64,000 bases of DNA from Clostridia bacterium (GCA_017521425.1 JAFXCQ010000008.1:124001-188000), one strand, 5' to 3'; shown: positions 42,121 to 50,986, counted from the first letter of the stretch. The notes: generated by a model not told the origin, from the letters alone. Numbers and translations: made by a program.

Positions 42121-43032
42121 GTGTATAGTATCGACTTTGGTAAAAGTGGGATAAAGGTGCCGACAATTGCAGTCGGTTGTATGCGAATAAGTGACAAAAC
42201 CGAAAAAGAAGTGTCAGAGTTTGTTGATACTGCTTTGAGTAATGAGGCAAACTTTTTTGACCATGCAGATATTTACGGTGGTGGTAAAAGTGAAGAAGTT
42301 TTCGGTAAAGCGATTGCATCTTTAGATAGAGAAAAACTTTTAATCCAGACTAAATGTGGCATCCGCAAAGGTTTTTTCGATTTTTCTTACGACCACATTA
42401 TAAATTCTGTTGATGGAAGCCTCAGAAGACTTGGTACAGATTACATAGATGTTTTACTTCTCCACAGACCAGATGCTCTTATGGAGCCCCAGGAAGTAGC
42501 AAGGGCATTTGATTATTTAAAAACCTCTGGTAAAGTCCGTTATTTTGGTGTTTCAAATCAAAATCCTCATCAGATGGCACTTTTGCAAAATTCTTTAAAT
42601 GTTCCGATTTGTGCAAATCAATTGCAGTTTGGTGTTATGCACACACCTATGATTGATTTTGGTGTGAATGTAAATATGCAGAATGACGCAGGTGTAAACA
42701 GAGATGCGGGGAATATAGAATATTGCAGACTTAATAATATTACAATTCAACCGTGGTCACCAATGCAACACGGATTTTTCAAAGGTTGTTATATAGACAA
42801 CGAAAAATTCCCTGAGCTTAACGAAACACTTAAAAGAATCGGCGAAAAATATGGTGTTTCAAAAACTACAATAGCATTCAGTTGGATACTTCGTCACCCT
42901 GCAAAAATGCAACCTGTTACAGGTACTACAAATTTAACAAGACTTAAAGATTGCATTAAATCAACTGAAATAAAAATCACCCGTGAGGAATGGTACGAAA
43001 TTTACCGTTCTGCAGGGAATATATTACCATAA
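42121..43032 (+). CDS. Aldo/keto reductase
   Basis: A 303-residue NADPH-dependent oxidoreductase of the AKR superfamily, similar to the YdhF branch. The catalytic pattern is present: FFDHADIYGGGKSEEVFG (Asp and Tyr), the Lys of LIQTKCGI, and the His of VLLLHRPDAL. The C-terminal cofactor part reads GVSKTTIAFSWILRHPAKMQPV. I start at GTG 42121, six bases after GGGGG, because the upstream in-frame TTG overlaps the TraX stop. The substrate is probably a sugar or aldehyde. Confidence 0.9.
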   Translation: MYSIDFGKSGIKVPTIAVGCMRISDKTEKEVSEFVDTALSNEANFFDHADIYGGGKSEEVFGKAIASLDREKLLIQTKCGIRKGFFDFSYDHIINSVDGSLRRLGTDYIDVLLLHRPDALMEPQEVARAFDYLKTSGKVRYFGVSNQNPHQMALLQNSLNVPICANQLQFGVMHTPMIDFGVNVNMQNDAGVNRDAGNIEYCRLNNITIQPWSPMQHGFFKGCYIDNEKFPELNETLKRIGEKYGVSKTTIAFSWILRHPAKMQPVTGTTNLTRLKDCIKSTEIKITREEWYEIYRSAGNILP

Positions 43033-43047
43033 GGGGATAGTCGAGCT

Positions 43048-44685
43048 ATGAAGAAATTAAATAAAATTTTATGTTTAGTAATTGCACTTATTGTTGTATT
43101 AAGTAGTGTCAGTGTTTCTGCTTTTGCATTAGGAAATTCTAAAAATTATTACTATTTTGATGCTATAAATGGTGATGATAGAAACAGCGGTACAGATATA
43201 AATAACCCTATAAAAACAATTGATGGACTTAAAAACCTTGAGATAGGTCCGGGTACACACTTTTTATTTAAAAATGGTGGTGAATACGAGTGCGCTGTAT
43301 TGCTCACCTGTAATGGTACAAAAGAAAATCCTGTTGTTATATCTTCTTATGGTGAGGGCGAAAGAGCAATTTTAAAAACAGATGAAAAAACAGAGGTTTT
43401 TCGCCTTTTTGACTGTTCTTATGTAACAATTTCAGATTTACATATTAAAGCACCTAATGGTGGCGGTATCTGGATTGATACATTAAATCAGACTTCTGAA
43501 GGCATTATTATTGATAATGTTTATTTTGAAGATATGCAGAATTACAAGGTTCATAGCCGTGATGATAACACAAACGGTGCGGCAGTCGGTAGAGCGGCAG
43601 TTATGGTTAAAGGTCTTCCTGCAAGGTCAAGATATGCTGTGAATAACCTTACAATAAGAAACTGTGAAGTGTATAACTGTGCTAACGGTTTTATGATTTG
43701 GGGTTCGTGGAATGACCAGCAACTCCCTTGGTGTGAAACTGAAGAAGAAATTGACCCTGTTTATAACGAGGGCTTACTCATTGAAAATTGCTATTTTCAC
43801 GAGATGGATGCTGAAGCAGTTATAGTTGGTATGTGTGACGGTGCTTTGGTTACAAATTGCCGTGCAATAAACTGTTGTCAGGGCGAGGGCATTGACGAAC
43901 TCGGCGAAATTGAATATTTTACTGCGGCAATGTGGTTCTGGGGTAGCGAAAACAGTACTATTCAATACTGTGAAATAGCAGGTCAGAAAAATGTTGGTGA
44001 CGGTATGGCAGTTGACTTTGACTCTCATACAAATAACTGCACTTATCAGTATATTTATTCTCACGATAATGTTCGTTTTATGTGTAACAACCCTAATTAT
44101 AGCGGTCATCACGGAAACACAGTGCGTTACTGTCTTTCTGTAAATGACAACAAAGGTCGTTCAACAACTGCAGTAGGTAGTTGCGGTGAACATGAGTTTA
44201 GTTTTTACAACAACACAATTATAAACTGCGCTGATTTTCAATTAAAAAATATGTATAACTCATACGTTGCAAATAATATATTTGTTCTTGAAGATGGTCA
44301 CCATTTTGCTTATGATTTCGATCCGCTTGACGAGCGAGGTAATGCTTATGACAACAACTGTTATTACAATGCAATGTCACCACTCGTTGATCCTGATTCT
44401 TTAAATATTAACCCTGGTTTTGTAGGTAAAAAGGCTTCTGATATAAATAGCTTTATACTTAAAGATGATTCACCGCTTATTGGGGCAGGGGTTGAAATTG
44501 AAGATGATGTAACAACAGACTTTTTCGGTAATGAAATTACAAGTACAAATATTGGTTGTTATGGTGGTACTGGCATAGAGACAGAGTCTCCTTATCAGTT
44601 TGAAATTTTTGAAATGAAAATGCTCCGACATCTTATGGATGCTATTTCAACACTTTTACAGGAAATAATGGGTATGTTTGATTGA
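43048..44685 (+). CDS. Secreted right-handed parallel beta-helix protein
   Basis: A 545-residue exported protein with a signal peptide of about 28 residues (ending VSAFA). The body has repeated short strands typical of pectate-lyase-like beta-helices: FDAINGDDRNSGTDINNPIKTIDGL at the start (a common opening for secreted beta-helix polysaccharidases), repeated VxISxLxI and IxNCxxxN turns, and NNTIINC near the end. A polysaccharide lyase or hydrolase acting outside the cell is likely; catalytic residues cannot be named. The C-terminus is an amphipathic helix (MLRHLMDAISTLLQEIMGMF). AAGGGG precedes the ATG, 15 bases after the reductase gene. Confidence 0.8.
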   Translation: MKKLNKILCLVIALIVVLSSVSVSAFALGNSKNYYYFDAINGDDRNSGTDINNPIKTIDGLKNLEIGPGTHFLFKNGGEYECAVLLTCNGTKENPVVISSYGEGERAILKTDEKTEVFRLFDCSYVTISDLHIKAPNGGGIWIDTLNQTSEGIIIDNVYFEDMQNYKVHSRDDNTNGAAVGRAAVMVKGLPARSRYAVNNLTIRNCEVYNCANGFMIWGSWNDQQLPWCETEEEIDPVYNEGLLIENCYFHEMDAEAVIVGMCDGALVTNCRAINCCQGEGIDELGEIEYFTAAMWFWGSENSTIQYCEIAGQKNVGDGMAVDFDSHTNNCTYQYIYSHDNVRFMCNNPNYSGHHGNTVRYCLSVNDNKGRSTTAVGSCGEHEFSFYNNTIINCADFQLKNMYNSYVANNIFVLEDGHHFAYDFDPLDERGNAYDNNCYYNAMSPLVDPDSLNINPGFVGKKASDINSFILKDDSPLIGAGVEIEDDVTTDFFGNEITSTNIGCYGGTGIETESPYQFEIFEMKMLRHLMDAISTLLQEIMGMFD

Positions 44686-44707
44686 TAATCTTATAAAAGG
44701 TGAAATT

Positions 44708-45196
44708 ATGAACGGTTTAACAAGACGTGAAAAACTTATTACAGATATTGATAAAGTTATTGAGATTTTAGATAAATCAAAAATAGTGCATTTAGGAATG
44801 GTTGATGGTGACGAGCCTTATGTTGTACCTATGAATTACGGCTACACTTACGTAAATGAGAAACTTACTATTTGGCTTCATGGCGCTACAACAGGCAGAA
44901 AACTTGATATTATAAGAAAAAATCCTAAAGTGTTTTTTGAAATGGAATGTGATTTAATTCCGTTTGATGGTGATGTAGCCTGTAAATATGGTTTAAGTTA
45001 TTCTTCACTTATGGGTAAAGGTATTGCAACAATTATTGAAGATTCTGAAGAAAAGCAAAAAGCACTTTCTGTTTTAATGAAAACACAGGTGAATATGGAT
45101 TTTCAGTTTAATGAAAAGTTAGCATCTGTTGTGGGAATAATAAAGATTGAAGTTTCAGAATTTACTGCAAAACACAGACCAATACCAACAAAATAA
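44708..45196 (+). CDS. Pyridoxamine 5'-phosphate oxidase-family flavoprotein
   Basis: A 162-residue protein of the split-barrel FMN-binding fold, close to the NimA/PNPOx-like group. The motifs IVHLGMVDGDEPYVVPMNYGY and LHGATTGRKLDIIRKNPKV are characteristic. Relatives reduce nitroimidazoles or other small molecules; the native substrate is unknown. AAAAGGTG stands before the chosen ATG, which lies 22 bases beyond the beta-helix stop; an earlier in-frame ATG would overlap the previous gene. It probably ends the operon that starts with the TraX or sialidase-like gene. Confidence 0.85.
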   Translation: MNGLTRREKLITDIDKVIEILDKSKIVHLGMVDGDEPYVVPMNYGYTYVNEKLTIWLHGATTGRKLDIIRKNPKVFFEMECDLIPFDGDVACKYGLSYSSLMGKGIATIIEDSEEKQKALSVLMKTQVNMDFQFNEKLASVVGIIKIEVSEFTAKHRPIPTK

Positions 45197-45219
45197 TTTT
45201 TATTTTCTGGAAAAATGTA

Positions 45220-45247
45220 TTTACAAATTTTAACAATGTGATAAAAT
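45220..45247 (+). promoter_or_regulatory. Promoter of the Gfo/Idh/MocA gene
   Basis: TTTACA and TAAAAT are separated by 16 bases, about 38 bases before the ATG. Confidence 0.55.
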
Positions 45248-45285
45248 AGAATTGCTGATTTTATGTTACCAATGGAGGTATTACT

Positions 45286-46545
45286 ATGGAGAAAAAAATT
45301 AAATTCGGTATATTCGGGTTAGGTCGTGGTAGCGGTTTCTACGACGGAGTAAAAGCAAATAATGGTGAAGTTGTTGCTGTTTGCGATTTTGATGAAGAAA
45401 AACTCAAAAAAGCAAGAGAAGACCACGAGGGTATTGCTACATATACAGATTTTGATGAATTTATAAATCACGAGGGATTAGAGGCAGTTTTCCTTTGCAA
45501 CTATTTCCACGAGCACACTCCGTATGCTATTAAAGCATTAGAAAAGAATATTCACGTTTTAAGTGAATGTACTTCAAATATTTCAATGGGCGAAGGTGTA
45601 GCTTTAGTCAGAGCAGTTGAAAAAAGCAACGCTTACTATATGATTGCTGAAAACTATCCATTTATGAAATTTAATCAGGAAATGCGAAAAGTTTATCAGT
45701 CAGGTGTTTTGGGTAAAGCTTTATTTGCAGAGGGTGAATATAATCATCCTATTCTTAAACAGGAGGATATAAATAAATATTGCCCGTCTTCAAAGCACTG
45801 GAGATATCATATCCCACGAATTTATTATATTACTCACTCTTTAGGTCCACTTATGTATATTACTGGTGCATTCCCAAAAAGAGTAACTGCAATGCCAATT
45901 TTCGGACCACTTAATGAAGAAAATGGCGGCGGTAGTCTTTATTGGAGATTGCCTGACAGAAGTGCGGTTGTTACTTGTCTTAATGATGATGATTCTGTAT
46001 TCCGTGTAACAGGCTGGTCACACTTCGGCGGTCACGCTAATACTTACAGAGTTTGCGGTGAATTGGGTCAGATTGAAAATCTTCGTGCAGAAGATGGTAA
46101 GGTTCTTCTTTCATTTAATGAAGAACATACTCCGGAAGGTATGGAGAGAGTATCAAGTTACGAAGCTGATTTTGAACCAGAAGCAAAAGAAGCAGCAGAA
46201 AAAGCTGGTCACGGCGGTGGCGACTTCTTCATTGTTCGTGAATTCTTCAACAGTATCCGTGAAAACAGAAAGCCTATGTTTGACGAATATTTTGCAACAA
46301 CAATGGCTTCAGTTGCAATTCTCGGTCACAGAAGTGCTATGGAATATGGTACACCTTATGATATTCCTGACTTCAGAAAAGAAGAAGACAGAAAGAAGTG
46401 GGAAAATGACTTCTTGACACCTTGCTATGATTCAAAGGGTAACCCACCAACAATTGCTAATACAGAAAGAAAAGAATATATTCCGACAGAAGAAAGTATG
46501 AAGGAATATGATGAAGCAATCAAGAAGTTCAGAGCCTCAAAATAA
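45286..46545 (+). CDS. Gfo/Idh/MocA-family oxidoreductase
   Basis: A 419-residue NAD(P)-dependent dehydrogenase with an N-terminal Rossmann domain (FGIFGLGRGSGFYDG at residues 4-18, then VVAVCDFDEEKLKKA) and the ECTSNIS segment corresponding to the conserved EKP region. The C-terminal alpha/beta domain is long. The usual Lys of EKP is absent (ECT), so the chemistry may differ from the common sugar dehydrogenases. A sugar or inositol derivative is likely. ATGGAGGT precedes the ATG. It is monocistronic and ends at a dispersed repeat. Confidence 0.85.
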   Translation: MEKKIKFGIFGLGRGSGFYDGVKANNGEVVAVCDFDEEKLKKAREDHEGIATYTDFDEFINHEGLEAVFLCNYFHEHTPYAIKALEKNIHVLSECTSNISMGEGVALVRAVEKSNAYYMIAENYPFMKFNQEMRKVYQSGVLGKALFAEGEYNHPILKQEDINKYCPSSKHWRYHIPRIYYITHSLGPLMYITGAFPKRVTAMPIFGPLNEENGGGSLYWRLPDRSAVVTCLNDDDSVFRVTGWSHFGGHANTYRVCGELGQIENLRAEDGKVLLSFNEEHTPEGMERVSSYEADFEPEAKEAAEKAGHGGGDFFIVREFFNSIRENRKPMFDEYFATTMASVAILGHRSAMEYGTPYDIPDFRKEEDRKKWENDFLTPCYDSKGNPPTIANTERKEYIPTEESMKEYDEAIKKFRASK

Positions 46546-46735
46546 TTAAAAATTAAGAATGAAAAATTAAAAATTGAGGGACCTGCGGTCGGTATTATAA
46601 AATTTATAACAAAAACTACATTCTCTCATTTGAAGATTATCTATAAATCTGAAAATGAAAGAATGTAGTTGTTTTTATATAATATAATGCCAACGCAGTT
46701 CCGAAATTCTCAATTCTCCATTTTCAATTTTTAAT
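46546..46735. repeat. Dispersed intergenic repeat, copy 7
   Basis: Left arm TTAAAAATTAAGAATGAAAA and AAAATTGAGG, GC module GGACCTGCGGTCGG, hairpin halves ACTACATTCTCTCATTT and AAATGAAAGAATGTAGTTG, then GCCAACGCAGTTCCGAAA, and right arm TTCTCAATTCTCCATTTTCA. The overall inverted symmetry is clear. Confidence 0.7.
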
Positions 46736-46780
46736 TAAAATTTGATACTGTCAGTCTATAAAATTTGAAAGGTTAAGAAA

Positions 46781-47143
46781 ATGAACAGGGAAGATTTCCA
46801 GAAATTTATAGAAGAAAAATACGGTGTTTTGCCTGAATACCCGTGGGCGAGTTCGCCGTCATTTGCAGTTTTTCGACACGATAATAATAAAAAGTGGTTT
46901 GCGGTTGTTATGAATATTACAAAAGATAAATTAGGACTTGATTCAACTGAAAAAATTGATGTCGTAAATTTAAAATGCGATCCGATTATGAATGTGACAA
47001 CTGAAACAGGTGTTTTCCCTGCGTATCATATGAGTAAAACCCACTGGATTTCAGTTTGTCTTGACGGTAGTGTAGATGAAGATAAAATCAAATGGCTTTT
47101 AGATTTGAGTTTTGATTTGACGTTTAAACGTAGTTGCAAGTAG
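46781..47143 (+). CDS. MmcQ/YjbR-family protein
   Basis: A 120-residue cytosolic protein of the MmcQ/YjbR (CyaY-like fold) family. Typical features are the FRHxxNKKWFAVV segment, NLKCDP in the middle, and HMSKTHWISVCLDG. A DNA-binding role has been proposed for relatives because of the double-wing fold, but the function is not proved. GAAAGG lies before the ATG. It stands alone between a dispersed repeat and the AzlC gene. Confidence 0.88.
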   Translation: MNREDFQKFIEEKYGVLPEYPWASSPSFAVFRHDNNKKWFAVVMNITKDKLGLDSTEKIDVVNLKCDPIMNVTTETGVFPAYHMSKTHWISVCLDGSVDEDKIKWLLDLSFDLTFKRSCK

Positions 47144-47216
47144 GAAGTTTTGCTTGAAAAATATAGAATATATGTTAAAATATGTTTATAATTAAAACAA
47201 AAACGAAGGTCAGGTT

Positions 47217-47948
47217 ATGAACGAAATAAACAGTTTTAAAAAGGGGATAAAAGCAGGGTTTCCGATTTGTGTCGGGTATTTTCCGGTATCATTCGCGTTC
47301 GGGATATTTTCTGTTGAAAACGGTCTTTCGGTATTACAGGCGGTTTTAATTTCTCTTACAAATTTAACATCAGCGGGGCAATTAGCGGCAGTGCCTATAA
47401 TGGTTGGCGGTGGTACTATAATTGAGCTTATATTATCACAGCTCGTGATAAACTCCAGATATTCTTTAATGTCGGTATCACTTTCACAAAAACTCGGAAA
47501 AAGTGTTAAAATGCCCCACAGATTTTTAATTGCATTCGGTAATACCGATGAGATTTTTGCAGTTGCATCTTCTAACAAAGAAAAAGTCGGTTTTAAATAT
47601 ATGGTAGGGTTAATTTTAACACCGGTAATAGGTTGGGTGTCAGGTACATTAACAGGTGCTATTGCGGGTAATATTTTACCTGAAATAGTAATTTCTGCGT
47701 TAGGTCTTGCAATTTATGGTATGTTTATTGCAATTGTAGTACCTGTTATTAAAGAGGAAAAATGGACTGCACTCTGCGTTGCAACATCAATTGTATTAAG
47801 TTGCATTTTTTACTACGCACCTGTTTTAAAGGAAGTTCCGACAGGCTTTACTGTAATAATATGTGCAGTTGTAGCAAGTGCTTTGTTTGCATTTATAAAG
47901 CCAATTACTATTGAAGAAATAAAAGAAGAGGTGGAAAATAATGGATAA
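47217..47948 (+). CDS. azlC: AzlC-family branched-chain amino acid exporter subunit
   Basis: A 243-residue membrane protein with about six to seven helices. The AzlC signature is present: KAGFPICVGYFPVSFAFGI, LTNLTSAGQLAAVPIM and SRYSLMSVSLSQKL. With AzlD it exports branched-chain amino acids or analogues. The start follows AAGGTCAGG. Its last 8 bases overlap the AzlD start, so the two are translationally coupled. Confidence 0.92.
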   Translation: MNEINSFKKGIKAGFPICVGYFPVSFAFGIFSVENGLSVLQAVLISLTNLTSAGQLAAVPIMVGGGTIIELILSQLVINSRYSLMSVSLSQKLGKSVKMPHRFLIAFGNTDEIFAVASSNKEKVGFKYMVGLILTPVIGWVSGTLTGAIAGNILPEIVISALGLAIYGMFIAIVVPVIKEEKWTALCVATSIVLSCIFYYAPVLKEVPTGFTVIICAVVASALFAFIKPITIEEIKEEVENNG

Positions 47949-48258
47949 CACCAAATTTTTTATTTATCTTTTAGTTATGGCAGGGGTTACATATCTTGTC
48001 AGAATGGTACCATTAGTACTTGTAAATAAGCCGATTAAGAATAAATACATTTTATCATTTCTTTACTATGTGCCATATACAGTTTTAAGCGTAATGACAG
48101 TACCTGCTTGTTTTTATGCTACAAATTCTTATATAAGTGCAATAGTCGGTTTCGTAGTTGCCGTAGTTGCGGCATTATTTAAACGAAGCCTTGTTCAGGT
48201 TGCAGTTTTCTCGTGCGTAGCGGTGTTTGTGGTGGAGATGATAATGAATTCCATATAA
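47941..48258 (+). CDS. azlD: AzlD-domain protein
   Basis: A 105-residue protein with four hydrophobic helices, the small partner of AzlC in branched-chain amino acid export. The motif TYLVRMVPLVLVNKPIKN at the end of the first helix and FLYYVPYTVLSVMTVPA match the AzlD domain. It starts inside the end of azlC behind GAGGTGG and ends at a strong terminator. Confidence 0.92.
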   Translation: MDNTKFFIYLLVMAGVTYLVRMVPLVLVNKPIKNKYILSFLYYVPYTVLSVMTVPACFYATNSYISAIVGFVVAVVAALFKRSLVQVAVFSCVAVFVVEMIMNSI

Positions 48259-48263
48259 AAAGA

Positions 48264-48300
48264 AAATCACTCGAAAAACTTGTGTTTTCGAGTGGTTTGT
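48264..48300 (+). terminator. Terminator of azlCD
   Basis: Stem AAATCACTCGAAAA paired with TTTTCGAGTGGTTT, followed by a T-rich stretch. Confidence 0.85.
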
Positions 48301-48312
48301 TGCTTTATACTA

Positions 48313-48402
48313 AAATGATTTGGCTTACGCCATGAATTGCATAAATGCATGAATTGTTTCACATGATTTGATTTGCCATATAATGCCGTTAGGCAAATCA
48401 TT
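48313..48402. repeat. Short hairpin array with ATGATT/ATGAATT spacers, copy 2
   Basis: Palindromes TGGC-TTAC-GCCA, TGCAT-AA-ATGCA, TGT-TTC-ACA and a longer GATTTGCC...GGCAAATC are joined by ATGAATT and ATGATTT. The array fills the space between azlD and the fumarase gene, exactly where a fumarase beta-subunit gene would otherwise be expected. Confidence 0.75.
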
Positions 48403-48412
48403 AGTATTGTTA

Positions 48413-49264
48413 TTATATAACAATCTCTTTATGTCTTGTCACATGACACCCAACATTTACCGCAACAGGAAGTCCTGCAATGTGAGTCGGTGCAGTTTCA
48501 ATGTTTACTTTTAAAGCGGTAATATCACCACCGAAGCCTTGCGCACCAATATTCAATTTATTTATTTCTTTGAGCATTTTTTCTTCTAACGCTTTATAAT
48601 ATTCGTTTTCATTAGAAATAGCAATATCACGTGTGAGTGCTTTTTTTGAAAGGATTGCCGAGCCTTCAAAATCACTGCCAATTCCAACACCTAAAACGAC
48701 AGGAGGGCAGGGGTTTGCGTCAGCAGTTTTAACTGTGTCAACAACAAAATTTATAATATCTTCTTCTGTTGCAGATGGAGTGAACATTTTAATTTTACTC
48801 ATATTTTCACTGCCAAAGCCTTTGGGTGCGGCAGTTAATTTTACTTTGTCACCATCAACAATTGAGTAGTGAATAAGTGCAGGGGTGTTGTCATTTGTAT
48901 TGCCACGAAGAATAGGGTCTTTTACAATTGAGCAACGCATTTTACCATCAAGATATGCTTTTCTTACACCATTGTTTATAGCATCATTTAAACTGCCGTT
49001 TATAAAATGCACATCTTGTCCTATCTCAATAAAAAGAACAGCCATTCCGGTATCCTGACAAATAGGAATTTCATTTTCTCTTGCCACATCTAAATTCTTA
49101 CACATATCACAAAAGATATTTTTTGCAGTTTCATTTGTTTCTTTTTCTTTTGAGGCTTTTATTAAATTCTCTAAAGAAGATGGTAATTCTGCATTTGCAG
49201 AAATAAAAAGCTCTTCTACTGCTTTTTCTATTATTGAAACATCAATTTCACGCATAATTTTCAA
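48413..49264 (-). CDS. Class I fumarate hydratase alpha subunit
   Basis: The N-terminal subunit of the two-part iron-sulfur fumarase/tartrate dehydratase family, which adds water to fumarate to make malate. The 283-residue protein has the cluster cysteines in ENEIPICQDTGMAV, PCPPVVLGVGIG and NVGCHVTRH, and the IGAQGFGGDIT segment. GGAGG precedes the ATG. Normally the beta-subunit gene follows directly; here the next minus-strand gene space is occupied by a hairpin array, so the partner is missing locally. Tartrate dehydratase alpha is an alternative. Confidence 0.92.
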   Translation of the reverse strand: MKIMREIDVSIIEKAVEELFISANAELPSSLENLIKASKEKETNETAKNIFCDMCKNLDVARENEIPICQDTGMAVLFIEIGQDVHFINGSLNDAINNGVRKAYLDGKMRCSIVKDPILRGNTNDNTPALIHYSIVDGDKVKLTAAPKGFGSENMSKIKMFTPSATEEDIINFVVDTVKTADANPCPPVVLGVGIGSDFEGSAILSKKALTRDIAISNENEYYKALEEKMLKEINKLNIGAQGFGGDITALKVNIETAPTHIAGLPVAVNVGCHVTRHKEIVI

Positions 49265-49278
49265 CCTCCGTAAATTTT

Positions 49279-49322
49279 AAAAGGGTCTGCAAAAAACTTG
49301 CGTTTTTTACAGACCCTTTTAT
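49279..49322 (-). terminator. Terminator of the yabP-S1 cluster
   Basis: A stem AAAAGGGTCTG with an inner AAAAAAC/GTTTTTT pairing and complement CAGACCCTTTT lies just after the S1-domain gene on the minus strand. Confidence 0.88.
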
Positions 49323-49336
49323 CGTGTGATAAAAAA

Positions 49337-49804
49337 TCAGAATCCGCGTTGAGTTCCGCCACCACGACGAGGTGTAGAACTACCTCTTTTTGCCGCTGTG
49401 TTTTTCTTTAAATCGCTCATTCTTTCGTCACTCCTTGTTTTGAAACGAGCTAACATATCTTCAAAAGACATATTTTCAGACTCGTTTTTAGGAGTACCAT
49501 TCCAGACTGGTGGTTGACTACTCTTTTTTGGTTTATCATAAGTCTTTTTAGGTGCAGGAGCTTCTTCAGGTGGAAGAGCTTTTTTTATAGAAAGTGCAAT
49601 TTTGCCTTTTTCGTTAATATCAATTACCTTAACCTTAACTTCCTGATTTTCAGATAATTTTTCGTGAATATCTTTAATATAAGTGTTTGAAACCTCAGAA
49701 ATATGTACCATACCTGTTGATTTGTCCGGGAGTTCAACAAATGCTCCGAAGTTTGTAATGCCGGTAACTTTACCGTCTAAGATTTCGCCGATTTCTACTG
49801 CCAT
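49337..49804 (-). CDS. S1-domain RNA-binding protein (YabR-like)
   Basis: A 155-residue protein with one S1 domain at residues 1-72 (EIGEILDGKVTGITNFGAFVEL, GMVHISEVS, KVKVIDINEKGKIALSIK) and a disordered basic tail ending in Arg/Gly-rich RRGGGTQRGF. It matches the YabR general-stress/RNA-binding group usually found after divIC. GAGGT precedes the ATG. It is the last gene of the yabP-yabQ-divIC-S1 cluster, a conserved order in endospore formers. Confidence 0.9.
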   Translation of the reverse strand: MAVEIGEILDGKVTGITNFGAFVELPDKSTGMVHISEVSNTYIKDIHEKLSENQEVKVKVIDINEKGKIALSIKKALPPEEAPAPKKTYDKPKKSSQPPVWNGTPKNESENMSFEDMLARFKTRSDERMSDLKKNTAAKRGSSTPRRGGGTQRGF

Positions 49805-49846
49805 GAAAGACTTACCTCGTTTTTTAAAATAGATTATAATATAAAA

Positions 49847-50161
49847 TTATGTACCCGGAGTTATGTCAATATAAACTCTTTCGTCTGTTTTGACATATCC
49901 GTTTTCTCTTGCATATTTTTCAGCAATTGCGGCTTCGTCATTTTCTTTTATTGTTTTTTCAATATCTTTATTAAGCTGTACTTGTTCTTCTTTTTGAGTC
50001 TGAAGATTTGCCAACTCTTCTTTTTTCTCATTTATCTCTTTATAAGCAGAGAAGAAAGAAACAGCAAAATAAATTGCTAAAGCTGCTGCAACAGTGAACA
50101 CTAAAGTCATTAAATAATTTACTTTTTTGTTTTTTCTACGAGCTTTCTTGTTGCCCTGCAT
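49847..50161 (-). CDS. divIC: Septum formation initiator DivIC/FtsB-like
   Basis: A 104-residue bitopic protein: a basic cytosolic start (MQGNKKARRKNKK), one membrane helix (about 16-38), an outer coiled coil (about 40-70) and a short C-terminal cap with YARENGYVKTDERVYIDI, characteristic of DivIC. It is part of the FtsL-DivIB-DivIC division complex. I start at ATG 50161, behind GGTGG; the first frame codon upstream (GTG) overlaps that site. It overlaps the end of yabQ by 26 bases and is therefore in the same operon. Confidence 0.9.
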   Translation of the reverse strand: MQGNKKARRKNKKVNYLMTLVFTVAAALAIYFAVSFFSAYKEINEKKEELANLQTQKEEQVQLNKDIEKTIKENDEAAIAEKYARENGYVKTDERVYIDITPGT

Positions 50162-50702
50162 TGTTACAGCCACCTTTCTTTTTTGACAATCCGTTGCCTT
50201 TTAATATACCTAATAAATTATACACATATAACCGTAGTTTTTGCAAGTGTTTTTTACGATTTTTCTGCATTTTTTTAGTAACTTTTTGAGAAATTATGGA
50301 TATTTTTTCTTTTATTTTCAAAAATACCTTAAAAATAAATAAAAACGGTGCAGAAATAATCTTAAAAACGAATTTAAAAACAGTGTGAATTGCCTTTACA
50401 AAAGCATCGGTAAAGCTTTTTGCGGCAAGCCCGAAAGACAGATAATAAAATATCCAACCAATAATTTCGCCTAATATCATATATGAGCGAAATTCACCTT
50501 TGTTGGTTGCCAGGAAAAATATAAAGGTACCAAGACCAAAAAGAATAAAATACAAAACATCAAAAATAAAAATAACCTTTTTGGATTTAGTAAGTGTCAG
50601 GCGGATTGTTCTTAAAATATCATAAACAATACCAAGAAAGAAGCCAGCGCCTAAAGAAAGTAAAAAAAGTTTTAATTGTTCACTCTGTTCGAATGAGTAC
50701 AT
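50136..50702 (-). CDS. yabQ: Spore cortex protein YabQ
   Basis: A 188-residue membrane protein with four N-terminal helices and a basic C-terminal tail. The opening (LFLLSLGAGFFLGIVYDILRTIR, then DVLYFILFGLGTFIF) is the YabQ signature. In Bacillus YabQ lies in the outer forespore membrane and is needed for spore cortex formation. Its ATG overlaps the yabP stop by one base (TAATG), so translation is coupled. The tail is longer and more basic than in Bacillus. Confidence 0.92.
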   Translation of the reverse strand: MYSFEQSEQLKLFLLSLGAGFFLGIVYDILRTIRLTLTKSKKVIFIFDVLYFILFGLGTFIFFLATNKGEFRSYMILGEIIGWIFYYLSFGLAAKSFTDAFVKAIHTVFKFVFKIISAPFLFIFKVFLKIKEKISIISQKVTKKMQKNRKKHLQKLRLYVYNLLGILKGNGLSKKKGGCNNAGQQESS

Positions 50703-50986
50703 TATCTGAAAACCTTTCCCCAGAAGCTACTGTTTTTTGGAGCAATATCGGCATAAGAAAGTGCGGCAATATTTCCTTCAATCTGTAATTCGCCAATTTC
50801 AAGTGAAAGCCTTGTAATGTGAAGCTTTTCACCACGAATTGTCAGTTCACCTAAATCGGTGACTGCAACAATTGTTTGCTCGTCAAAGCTATCAACATCA
50901 TTGACACCGGAAACAGAAAGCGTTTTTCTGTCCTCTAAAATGCAGTTATGTGGTAAAAATCCAGTCTTTTTTTCTTCTGAAATCAT
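50702..50986 (-). CDS. yabP: Sporulation protein YabP
   Basis: A 94-residue protein of the YabP/YqfC family with the conserved pattern LSVSGVNDVDSFDEQTIVAVTDLGELTIRG and LSLEIGELQIEGNI. YabP acts with YabQ in cortex assembly around the forespore. AAAGGGG precedes the ATG, and an 11-bp hairpin (TTTCGATAATA type) lies just upstream of that site. It is the first gene of the cluster and marks the host as an endospore former. Confidence 0.92.
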   Translation of the reverse strand: MISEEKKTGFLPHNCILEDRKTLSVSGVNDVDSFDEQTIVAVTDLGELTIRGEKLHITRLSLEIGELQIEGNIAALSYADIAPKNSSFWGKVFR

